The position numbers and the translations under genes were made by a program. A model generated the notes under the pieces. That model saw only the letters and a program-made list of their open reading frames with translations. It ran no database searches and was not told where the DNA came from. This document shows, piece after piece, positions 56,593-64,000 of a DNA stretch of 64,000 bases. How positions within the stretch are numbered: position 1 is the stretch's first letter; the number at the start of each line of letters is the position of its first letter. The stretch comes from Prevotella sp. (GTDB lineage: Bacteria > Bacteroidota > Bacteroidia > Bacteroidales > Bacteroidaceae), in the NCBI GenBank assembly GCA_017478025.1, contig JAFVGZ010000003.1, forward strand, positions 124,001 to 188,000, read 5' to 3'.

Positions 56593-59500
56593 CTACTCTT
56601 TCTTGCCTTGAAGACTAACGGTGTACGTTTCGGCAGAGCCCTGAAATTCCGGTGCATAGGTGCATATCGCAGTTATATTGCCGGAAGTGAATTCGCCTTC
56701 TGTGCTGACGTAATACTTTGTCTCTATCGTATGGCGTCCTTTGCTCAGCTGATCAAATGCATAGATCGTAGCATTGTCACGGTGCTGCCTGTAGGCTCCG
56801 TCGTGATATCCAGACAACTGCTGTACAGGCTCCAGACAGGCTGGTCGATTATCCGTTATGGTGACAAAGTCATAGTCGCGGTCCGCGTCAATGGTGATTC
56901 TCACCGTGAGCAGCGATGTCGGCTTGCCGTCCCACAGTATCTCGCGTTTCACCCCGATAATCTGTTTGTAGTCAGCAGCATGTACAGTCGTTGCCTTTTT
57001 CATCTGCTCATTCTCAGCAGGACAGTCGGCAGTCTTTGTCATGAAGGCATTCACAGCGTTCACCGTGTTGTATGGGTTATCCCAGCGCTGTGTGCGCTTT
57101 GATGAGAACAGCCAGCGCTGCATCTCTCTGATGGTACAGTTGTCATTTGGCGTAATGGCCTGCATGGCCTCTATGGCTACGGCCTGTGACGGTATGCGAT
57201 AGTCGCACCAAGAGTATCGGGTGCGGTAAGAGTCGAAATAACGCCCCATATCCTCACGGTAAACGGTATGTTGCTTTATGGATTCTACAAACTCTCTCGC
57301 CTTGCCGCGCTTTCCAAACCTGTCCATCACTATGGCTGCAACAGCCTTGGTCTCCATATCGGCTTTGGTGCAGTCCTCGGGAATGAGTTTACGTAGATAT
57401 TTGGCAGCATCGCCACCGTCGGTACCTGTTATAGCCAGGGCGTAGAGCCAGTCGAGGGCCTGGTTGCTGAGATAGGGAGAGAGCTTTTCTTTCTTCATCT
57501 GCTCCACCCTCTCGCTCATCACGGTCTTCATATAGCTGAAGGCAGACTGCATCATACCGCTGAGCTGACTGTGCTCACCGCAGTAATGCTGGCACCTGGC
57601 AAGGGTCTTGAGAACTGCCATTGTCATATAGCTGTTCCCGTGCATGCCTTTATACCAGGAGAAGGAGCCGTCGGCGTTCTGCAGTTCCATGAGGCGGTTG
57701 ATGATATTATTCCCTTTGAGATCTGGAACAGTATCCTTCAATCGTGCAGACATCATGTTAGCATAAATGGCATTTGAGAGGCTGATGGCATTGTCGTTTT
57801 CGGGAAGCTGGAGTCCTGGCAACGCAGCCATCATCATACTGTCAGGGTTAATGACATAGTCAGCAACCTCAGGCAATTGTTGCTCTAATGGCAGAATGGC
57901 TATCTGGTGTTGCTCACCATCGCTGTTGCCATTTGCCTCTACTGTGACGCGGAAAGTCCACTCACCGACAGCCGTAGCCTTGGGCAGAGAGAATGATGTC
58001 ACAGCGGTGGAATTGGCTTCTACGTTTACATTATTAGATATATTGCCTATAACCTTCTGCGTCTTTGCATCAATTACCATCAATCGTGCCTTGGCCTTCA
58101 TCGCCTTGTCTGAAAGGTTGGTAATATCTGCCTTTACCACAGCCCTGTCGCCTATCCTCAGGAATCGCGGCAGCTTGGGTTGAATCATGATTTTCTTCTG
58201 TGCCACACACTCTGACTCCAGGAAGCCATAGCGCATTTCCTTATCGTGAGCCATAGCGATGAAGCGCCATGTGGTGACACTCTCTGGCAATGTAAAAGAG
58301 AGGTTCACCCTACCCTCGTTATCACTCTCCAACTGAGGCATAAAGAAAGCTGTCTCACCAAAATTAGAACGCATCGGTATCGCAGGCATACCCGCAACAT
58401 CTGAAGCCTTCTCGTCATCCACAGACGATCTGACTACGGCATTTACCCTCACGACATCTGCCTGTGCGGCACGCAATACGACGCCGTCCTCATCGTTACC
58501 TCTTACATCGAAAGTACCTATCGCCGTAGCCTCCATCATCGGAGCACTGGGCGTCGCCTTTGCCGACATCATACGGGTCTTGAAGAGGCGATGACCGCGG
58601 AACAAAGTGTATTTGGGATTGATGGCAGAGAAACTTGCGGCACGACTCTTCACTGTCTGCAGCTCATAGGTGACAAACCCATATTGCCTCTTAGCCACAT
58701 CTGTGTAAAACCATGTGACGTAGGGGACCGTAAGGATACGACGGTCAAAGAATTGCCATTGGTGGCTCCTCACCGCATCGAGGGACTTGTCATAGAGCAC
58801 CGCCATCAGCTGTGCCTTGTGACCACGTCCCTGAGGGTCAGTAATCTGGAGCGACCATTTCTCTTTCTGTCCCGGCACGGCCTTATCGCGGAAAGTGCTC
58901 CACGCTATGTTGAGCCGCTTATCGGGCAGAGTGCGCTTTATCTGTATCCTGTCCCCATAGTGCCGGCCCTGCTTTATCCAGGAGTATGTCACGGTGATGC
59001 CGTCTCCCCATTCGGGTTTATATACGAATGTCTTTGTTACAGAGTCGGCATCAAGGCGCATCACGCCCTGATCGATAACGGTTTCTCCAGCAACTACGAT
59101 ATACGGCGCATAGACACCCTTGAGATCTGTTCCGATGGTGAGATTCACCTCACCGCCATCTTCGGGGAATGATTCTGAAGAAAGGGTATGCCAACAATGC
59201 GGATTGCGGCGCTCCGTCTCTTCCTTTGGCGGCTCATTACCTTCGTTCATTGGAATGCTGACAAAGCCTCGCTGACTTTCACCGGAGAGGCTGGTAACAG
59301 TGGCAGACACCTCCAACGCATAATGCCATGAGACAGGTTCCTTGATGCCTTTCTTCACAGGGATGGCCACGGTAAATGTTCCGTCAGCATCTGTTATGAG
59401 CGTGTCCCTCAGTATGTCGGCATTGCTTTCCGGCTGGTATATTCGCCACCACCAGGCTCTACGCGCGGCACTGACGCACACCGTTGCTCCGGTCATGACG

Positions 59501-61164
59501 GCTCCGCTATAGCTCTTCACCGTTCCTTTTACACGCACGGTATCTGCCTTTGTATCAATGGTCTTTACATCCTGAAAAGTGACATCAAAAGTAGGGCGCT
59601 TATACTCCTCAACGCTAAAATCGGCAGAAGAAAGATATGAAAGCGAGTAATTCCCGCCCTCAGCATCTTCAGGCAATGGGAACGAAAGGTGAGCTGTGCC
59701 ATAGGTATCGGTGACAGCCTTCTTCTTAGTTAGTTCCCTATAGTGTCCGTCACGCAGGGTCACCTCAATGGTGTCACCCTCAAGAACGGTTGTTACATTA
59801 TCAGGAGAAATACGATACTTCACTATGGCAGCCTCCACTGTCTGCCCTGGGCGATAGAGCGCCCTGTCGGTGTAGATAGCTGCAGCAAAGCGTGTGTCTC
59901 TGTGCCTTTCGCGATGGAAAGCTCCTCCGATGTATTTCCATTCTGCTATGCTGTCCGTATGGGTGCTGGTATAGGCCATAGAGCTTCCGTAGCCACGGTT
60001 ATGGTTAAAGCTAACCACGCACTCACCTTTTTCGTCTGTCAGGTATGTCCTCACCTTGCTATCATATCTGCCACTGCGAATGTGAAGCATACTTCCCGGT
60101 ACGGGATGTCCTGAGACTGCATCCGTCACAATGCAACGCAACTGTCCTTCGGGCAATGGCACTCCCATCACCTGTAGGTGAGACACATTCAGCGTATCAT
60201 ACGTTTCCTCTGTCTTCTTTGTCCACAAAGGTATTACCGAAGGACTTACTTTCACGGCATAGATGCCTGGCTTCAGCACCCCGATCTTTATTGAATCCTT
60301 CTGAGTCTCCCAGTCCTTCAGAGTTTTGAAAGATTGTGTGAAGACTTTCGGCTCACCCTTCGCGCGCTTAAAAGCATCAAGTGGCGTAATGCTCACGGTC
60401 ACTTTTGAGATACCGCGCACAGACATAAAATGCATCCAACGCTCTGTGGCGGCATACTCATAGCCGCTATCTATGGAGTATCTCAGCGAAGGACATGTCA
60501 GTGCTCGCCGGTAGTTCACAAGCTCCTGAACCACATTCCACTTAGGCCAGCGGTGAAGGGCACTGTCTATGAGCGCTATCTTTTCAGCCACTGAGTCGGT
60601 GTTGTATATCCTGCTCTGAAGAGTCAGATAGTCCACCATCTCGTTGTTGTCACCATAGTAATGCATGAGCAGCGAGTCTCTGTCCTCATAGTGCTGTCTC
60701 ATGATGATGAGGCTGAGCAAGTCGTGATTGAAGAAACGACTGTCTGCCCCTCTCTCCACGAGCAGACCGCACTGTTCAGATGCGTTCTTACGCGTATATT
60801 CCGCAGCATCAGGCTGAGAGAGGAGTGAGTCGAGGTCTATGCGTTCCTCTGTAATAATTCTTCTTATAGTGGCCGGCACGCCCGTAATGAAACGGTTACG
60901 CAGCCTCTCAAGCGCAGGAGCCACACTGTCGGTGCTGATTTCAGCCAGCATATTATGCTCCAGCACCATTGCCGCCATCAGCTGGGGCCATGATTTCTCA
61001 CGTTCCGCCTTACGCTCAATGTTGTGCAGAACTTCAATGGCATCCCGAACCATATCTCTCTCTGCTGCCTTGTCGTAATGCTTCCACATGGCCTCGTAAC
61101 TCTCAGCAGAGGCAGAGAGAGAGATTACTGTTGATATGATAAGAAGGATTATCTTGTTGCGCAT
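56593..61164 (-). CDS. Alpha-2-macroglobulin-like exported protein
   Basis: A 1523-residue exported protein with a signal peptide (LLIISTVISLSASAES). The N-terminal 220 residues are helical. Macroglobulin-like domains follow, including the MG2-type TDRALYRPGQTVEA (about 430-450). The core A2M segment is FFMPQLESDNEGRVNLSFTLPESVTTWRF split around 950. A terpenoid-toroid-like helical domain (MELQNADGSFSWYKG) lies near 1180, and a final beta domain ends the protein. The thioester motif CxEQ is not seen, so it cannot trap proteases covalently as classic A2M does. Bacterial forms are linked to envelope defence. It may be in one run with mrp and the DUF1573 gene. Confidence 0.88.
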   Translation of the reverse strand: MRNKIILLIISTVISLSASAESYEAMWKHYDKAAERDMVRDAIEVLHNIERKAEREKSWPQLMAAMVLEHNMLAEISTDSVAPALERLRNRFITGVPATIRRIITEERIDLDSLLSQPDAAEYTRKNASEQCGLLVERGADSRFFNHDLLSLIIMRQHYEDRDSLLMHYYGDNNEMVDYLTLQSRIYNTDSVAEKIALIDSALHRWPKWNVVQELVNYRRALTCPSLRYSIDSGYEYAATERWMHFMSVRGISKVTVSITPLDAFKRAKGEPKVFTQSFKTLKDWETQKDSIKIGVLKPGIYAVKVSPSVIPLWTKKTEETYDTLNVSHLQVMGVPLPEGQLRCIVTDAVSGHPVPGSMLHIRSGRYDSKVRTYLTDEKGECVVSFNHNRGYGSSMAYTSTHTDSIAEWKYIGGAFHRERHRDTRFAAAIYTDRALYRPGQTVEAAIVKYRISPDNVTTVLEGDTIEVTLRDGHYRELTKKKAVTDTYGTAHLSFPLPEDAEGGNYSLSYLSSADFSVEEYKRPTFDVTFQDVKTIDTKADTVRVKGTVKSYSGAVMTGATVCVSAARRAWWWRIYQPESNADILRDTLITDADGTFTVAIPVKKGIKEPVSWHYALEVSATVTSLSGESQRGFVSIPMNEGNEPPKEETERRNPHCWHTLSSESFPEDGGEVNLTIGTDLKGVYAPYIVVAGETVIDQGVMRLDADSVTKTFVYKPEWGDGITVTYSWIKQGRHYGDRIQIKRTLPDKRLNIAWSTFRDKAVPGQKEKWSLQITDPQGRGHKAQLMAVLYDKSLDAVRSHQWQFFDRRILTVPYVTWFYTDVAKRQYGFVTYELQTVKSRAASFSAINPKYTLFRGHRLFKTRMMSAKATPSAPMMEATAIGTFDVRGNDEDGVVLRAAQADVVRVNAVVRSSVDDEKASDVAGMPAIPMRSNFGETAFFMPQLESDNEGRVNLSFTLPESVTTWRFIAMAHDKEMRYGFLESECVAQKKIMIQPKLPRFLRIGDRAVVKADITNLSDKAMKAKARLMVIDAKTQKVIGNISNNVNVEANSTAVTSFSLPKATAVGEWTFRVTVEANGNSDGEQHQIAILPLEQQLPEVADYVINPDSMMMAALPGLQLPENDNAISLSNAIYANMMSARLKDTVPDLKGNNIINRLMELQNADGSFSWYKGMHGNSYMTMAVLKTLARCQHYCGEHSQLSGMMQSAFSYMKTVMSERVEQMKKEKLSPYLSNQALDWLYALAITGTDGGDAAKYLRKLIPEDCTKADMETKAVAAIVMDRFGKRGKAREFVESIKQHTVYREDMGRYFDSYRTRYSWCDYRIPSQAVAIEAMQAITPNDNCTIREMQRWLFSSKRTQRWDNPYNTVNAVNAFMTKTADCPAENEQMKKATTVHAADYKQIIGVKREILWDGKPTSLLTVRITIDADRDYDFVTITDNRPACLEPVQQLSGYHDGAYRQHRDNATIYAFDQLSKGRHTIETKYYVSTEGEFTSGNITAICTYAPEFQGSAETYTVSLQGKKE

Positions 61165-61185
61165 AGTCTTACTGTGTGGTACTAA

Positions 61186-62340
61186 TCAATGTGTATGCAC
61201 CCTCTGGGTCTTCGGAGCCTGAGCGTTACGTCTGTTTGTCACTGTTACAACGCTCTGCGCCAAAGCGAGAAAAGCCTGTCCTGTGGGTGATGCGACATCG
61301 AGTGCTGCAGGAGTGCCGTTGTCACCATTGTCACAGATGCTCTGCACCACCGGAATCTGAGCCAGCAGCGGTACGTTCATCTCCTGAGCAAGAGCCTTGC
61401 AGCCCTCTTTGCCAAAGATGTAGTACTTGTTCTCAGGCAGCTCTGCCGGTGTGAAGTAGGCCATATTCTCTACCAGACCCAGTATGGGCACATTCACCTT
61501 GTCGTTGGTGTACATGTCTATACCCTTCCTTGCATCTGCCAGTGCCACCTGCTGAGGTGTCGAGACGATTATCGCTCCGGTTATTGCAAGTGTCTGCAGG
61601 AGTGACAAGTGGATATCAGAGGTGCCAGGCGGGGTGTCAAGTATCAAGAAGTCCAGTTCGCCCCAGTCGGCATCAGCGATGAGTTGCTTCAGCGCGCTGC
61701 ACGCCATACCTCCGCGCCAGAGCGTTGCGGTGCTCTTATCCACAAAGAAACCTATGCTGAGCAAACGTACTCCATACTGCTCTATGGGCACAATGAGCTG
61801 TCTGCCCTCTTTCTCTATGGCATAAGGACGAGCATCTTCCACACCAAACATCTTAGGCATTGAGGGACCGAATATGTCTGTGTCGAGCAGCCCTACAGAA
61901 TATCCTAACCGAGCAAGCGAAATAGCAAGGTTGGCAGAGACGGTGCTCTTGCCTACCCCGCCTTTACCGGAACTCACGGCGATTATATTCTTCACTTGTG
62001 GCAGGAGCTTGTCATCTTCAGGGCGTGGGGCCTGCTTGAATTCATGATTCACTGTCACCGTGAAACGAGCGTCAGTGTCTCCTTGGGACTCTGCAGCTTG
62101 CCTGACATAGTAACTGATAGCTGCCTCGGCTGCCTTGACTGTAGATTTCCAAAAGGGATCCGTCTCGCGTGGGAAAGACAACACAACCTCTATAGCCCAT
62201 TGTTCCTCCGGGGTACCCTGATTCTCACAGGTCACCTTCGGTTGGTCTGCAAGGAGTCCACTTGACACTATACCGGCCTTTGTTCCGGCATACGTGACAG
62301 ACTCCAATGCATCAGTCACTATCTTCGGATACAATTGCAT
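61186..62340 (-). CDS. mrp: Mrp/ApbC iron-sulfur carrier ATPase
   Basis: A 384-residue P-loop NTPase of the Mrp/NBP35 group that carries iron-sulfur clusters to target proteins. The first 100 residues form a MIP18 (DUF59)-like domain. The deviant Walker A is SSGKGGVGKSTVSANLA, followed by LDTDIFGPSMP and LDTPPGTSD. The C-terminal CxxC that holds the cluster in most relatives is absent: the place reads ENMAYFTPAELPENKYYIFG. The start lies inside the end of xseB (29-base overlap). Confidence 0.9.
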   Translation of the reverse strand: MQLYPKIVTDALESVTYAGTKAGIVSSGLLADQPKVTCENQGTPEEQWAIEVVLSFPRETDPFWKSTVKAAEAAISYYVRQAAESQGDTDARFTVTVNHEFKQAPRPEDDKLLPQVKNIIAVSSGKGGVGKSTVSANLAISLARLGYSVGLLDTDIFGPSMPKMFGVEDARPYAIEKEGRQLIVPIEQYGVRLLSIGFFVDKSTATLWRGGMACSALKQLIADADWGELDFLILDTPPGTSDIHLSLLQTLAITGAIIVSTPQQVALADARKGIDMYTNDKVNVPILGLVENMAYFTPAELPENKYYIFGKEGCKALAQEMNVPLLAQIPVVQSICDNGDNGTPAALDVASPTGQAFLALAQSVVTVTNRRNAQAPKTQRVHTH

Positions 62341-62500
62341 TGATTTCCTCCTCTGTCTTTGTTAGCCTCTGACGGCAGAACTTTATGAGTTTCTTAGCCG
62401 TTTCCACGTCACTTTTCATGGTTTCTATGTCATAGTCACCACGCTCCATGCGCTGAGCTATCTCCTCCAGTTCCTGCAGGGCTTCATTATAATTCTTCAT
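62312..62500 (-). CDS. xseB: Exodeoxyribonuclease VII small subunit
   Basis: A 62-residue XseB protein; the N-terminal helix pattern YNEALQELEEIAQRMERGDYD is characteristic. It pairs with XseA to degrade single-stranded DNA. xseA is not in the window. It overlaps mrp and follows galK by 50 bases. Confidence 0.88.
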   Translation of the reverse strand: MKNYNEALQELEEIAQRMERGDYDIETMKSDVETAKKLIKFCRQRLTKTEEEINAIVSEDSD

Positions 62501-62550
62501 TTTAAATATAGGTGGGGGTTATTCATCCCCCCACCATGATTGATAGTGTA

Positions 62551-63711
62551 TTAACAAATCTTTTTTGAACCGTCTCCTATCTTCACATCATACACCTTAG
62601 GTGCATGGCCGTATTTCTCGGCAAAGTCTTTCTTTGCCGTAGCAATGAAGTCATCATACAGTTCGTTCTTCACCAGGTTGATTGTGCAGCCACCGAAGCC
62701 GCCTCCCATGATACGGGAACCGGTAACGCCGCATTTCTTTGCTATCTCCACAAGGAAATCCAGTTCTTCGCAGCTCACCTCATATTCCTCAGACAGACCA
62801 CGGTGTGTCTTATACATCAGTTCACCTACCTTCTCGTAGTCTCCTGCCTGCAGAGCATCACAGACACCAAGGACACGGTCTTTCTCGCCCAATACAAACG
62901 TGGCTCTTTGCTTATCCTCGGCAGAGACAGTATCGGCAACCTCTTCAAGGTTCTCCCAGGTACAGTCTCGCAGGGTTTCAAACTTCCCCTCTGGGTGCTT
63001 CTCCTGAACAGCCTTTACCACACGCTCGCATGAGTTACGACGGTCATTATATGGGCTGCCTGCCAACTCATGCTTTACACAGGAGTTGAGGAGGACAAGC
63101 CTATAGCCTTCGGGATTGAAGGGGAAGTATTCAAACTCACGGCTGTTGCAGTCAAGACGCATCAACGAGCCCTCCTTGCCGAACACAGAAGCGAACTGAT
63201 CCATGATACCGCAATTCGTTCCGATATATTTATGCTCAGTTGCCTGACCAGCGAGTACTATGTCCCACTTGGATATTTTATTATCTGCAAAGAGGTCGTT
63301 CAGAGCACATCCGAAACAACTCTCCATAGCAGCACTTGATGACATGCCTGCACCCAGAGGAACGTCTCCGGCAAAAGCGATATTGAAACCCTTCACATCG
63401 ACTCCGAGAATCTGAAATTCCTTCACCATGCCGAAAATGAAGCGCGCCCATGTAGCACGTGGACCTTGCTCATCATTGATATCAAAATCCACACGATCCT
63501 TCAGGTCTATAGAATAAGCCCTGACCATATTGGAACCATTGGGGCGGACCTCAGCCATTACGCCGCAATCCACAGCACCTGGGAATACATAGCCGCCGTT
63601 ATAGTCTGTGTGCTCACCAATCAGGTTTATACGTCCAGGAGAGAAGTATATGTTTCCTGTTTCGCCATCAAAATGCTTAATAAATCTGCTTCTTACAAAT
63701 TCAATGTCCAT
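62551..63711 (-). CDS. galK: Galactokinase
   Basis: GalK, 386 residues, phosphorylates galactose in the Leloir pathway. The galactokinase signature is GRINLIGEHTDYNGGYVFP; the GHMP ATP-binding motif is PLGAGMSSSAAME; the C-terminal GHMP motif is GSRIMGGGFGGCTINL. No other gal gene is next to it. It is separated from recR by 29 bases. Confidence 0.95.
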   Translation of the reverse strand: MDIEFVRSRFIKHFDGETGNIYFSPGRINLIGEHTDYNGGYVFPGAVDCGVMAEVRPNGSNMVRAYSIDLKDRVDFDINDEQGPRATWARFIFGMVKEFQILGVDVKGFNIAFAGDVPLGAGMSSSAAMESCFGCALNDLFADNKISKWDIVLAGQATEHKYIGTNCGIMDQFASVFGKEGSLMRLDCNSREFEYFPFNPEGYRLVLLNSCVKHELAGSPYNDRRNSCERVVKAVQEKHPEGKFETLRDCTWENLEEVADTVSAEDKQRATFVLGEKDRVLGVCDALQAGDYEKVGELMYKTHRGLSEEYEVSCEELDFLVEIAKKCGVTGSRIMGGGFGGCTINLVKNELYDDFIATAKKDFAEKYGHAPKVYDVKIGDGSKKIC

Positions 63712-63740
63712 AGTCGTAGAATGTTTAGTTTTGTTATTAT

Positions 63741-64000
63741 TTAGTTGTTTATTTTTGTTCTGTTGAGTATGCTTCGTCCTAATGTCACTTCATCGGTGTA
63801 TTGTAATTCATCTCCCACACTGATACCACGTGCTATCACCGAGAGGGTCAGATTTTGAATGCCCTGTAGCTGGCGCGTGATATAGAAGTTTGTCGTGTCC
63901 CCCTCCATTGTAGAAGCCAATGCGAAGATGACCTCACGTATAGGTGCGGAATCCTCTTTTTCATGACTCTCTTTCACCCGTTCCACCAGCGACGTTATCT
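63741..64000 (-). CDS. recR: Recombination protein RecR, C-terminal part
   Basis: The frame runs off the window edge, leaving about 86 residues. They match the Toprim part of Rec[21 protein letters not shown], then [26 protein letters not shown]. RecR works with RecO in loading RecA at gaps. The zinc finger and helix-hairpin-helix lie outside the window. An in-frame GTG at 63986 is not the true start. Confidence 0.88.
   Translation of the reverse strand, partial: ITSLVERVKESHEKEDSAPIREVIFALASTMEGDTTNFYITRQLQGIQNLTLSVIARGISVGDELQYTDEVTLGRSILNRTKINN

Overview
The window looks like a chromosome segment of a Prevotella-like member of the Bacteroidales. The reasons are an LpxC-FabZ fusion, a long-form PurC, a 388-residue PurM-like AIR synthase, a class II PyrF, a DUF1573 protein, surface enzymes ending in the C-terminal tail common in Prevotella, few Shine-Dalgarno sites, and promoters that fit the Bacteroidetes pattern (TTTG, about 20 bases, TAnnTTTG). 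No rRNA, tRNA, transposase, integrase or CRISPR array was seen.

Layout. 1-4444 (+): the end of a sugar kinase, transketolase and rpiB (a pentose group), then dnaX. 4571-11090 (-): phoH, purC, ubiE, aroE, an ABC-F ATPase and metA, probably one long transcript. 11177-11959 (+): a DUF5715-like protein. A 957-base gap follows. 12917-24651 (+): purM, prfA, a 49-residue protein, pyrF, lpxD, lpxC-fabZ, lpxA, miaA, a class A penicillin-binding protein and a GHL10-type glycosidase, covering nucleotide, lipid A and wall synthesis. 24695-31193 (+): a complete trp operon in the order D-C-F-A-B-E-G. 31347-34242 (+): hemW and a PBP4-type DacB with a lysine-rich tail. 34326-35900 (-): a 5'-nucleotidase family enzyme. 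36793-50341: an accessory region. 50384-64000 (-): a housekeeping run of comM, engB, cmk, ispH, meaB, a DUF1573 protein, a giant alpha-2-macroglobulin-like protein, mrp, xseB, galK and the end of recR.

The accessory region is the most unusual part. Intact comM (yifB) is followed downstream by cargo and by broken comM 3' pieces, all in the same orientation. Cargo A is three small unknown genes, one frameshifted. Cargo B is a GH95 family enzyme, a CE8 pectin esterase, a one-component membrane AraC regulator and a Fic protein. The two larger comM pieces start at the same codon of comM, are more like each other than like the resident gene, and differ from each other. Cargo B is also flanked by degenerate direct repeats of about 45 bases. 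This suggests repeated insertion or allele capture at the 3' end of comM, without a visible recombinase.

A second unexplained signal is a family of short intergenic arrays. A dyad motif close to TAAAAGACCWRCTTTTA is repeated with an exact 22-base period in two unrelated gaps (12119-12203 and 36481-36635), in both orientations. A different array with a 23-base period lies at 4489-4557. All identities and counts were made by eye; no database search was run.
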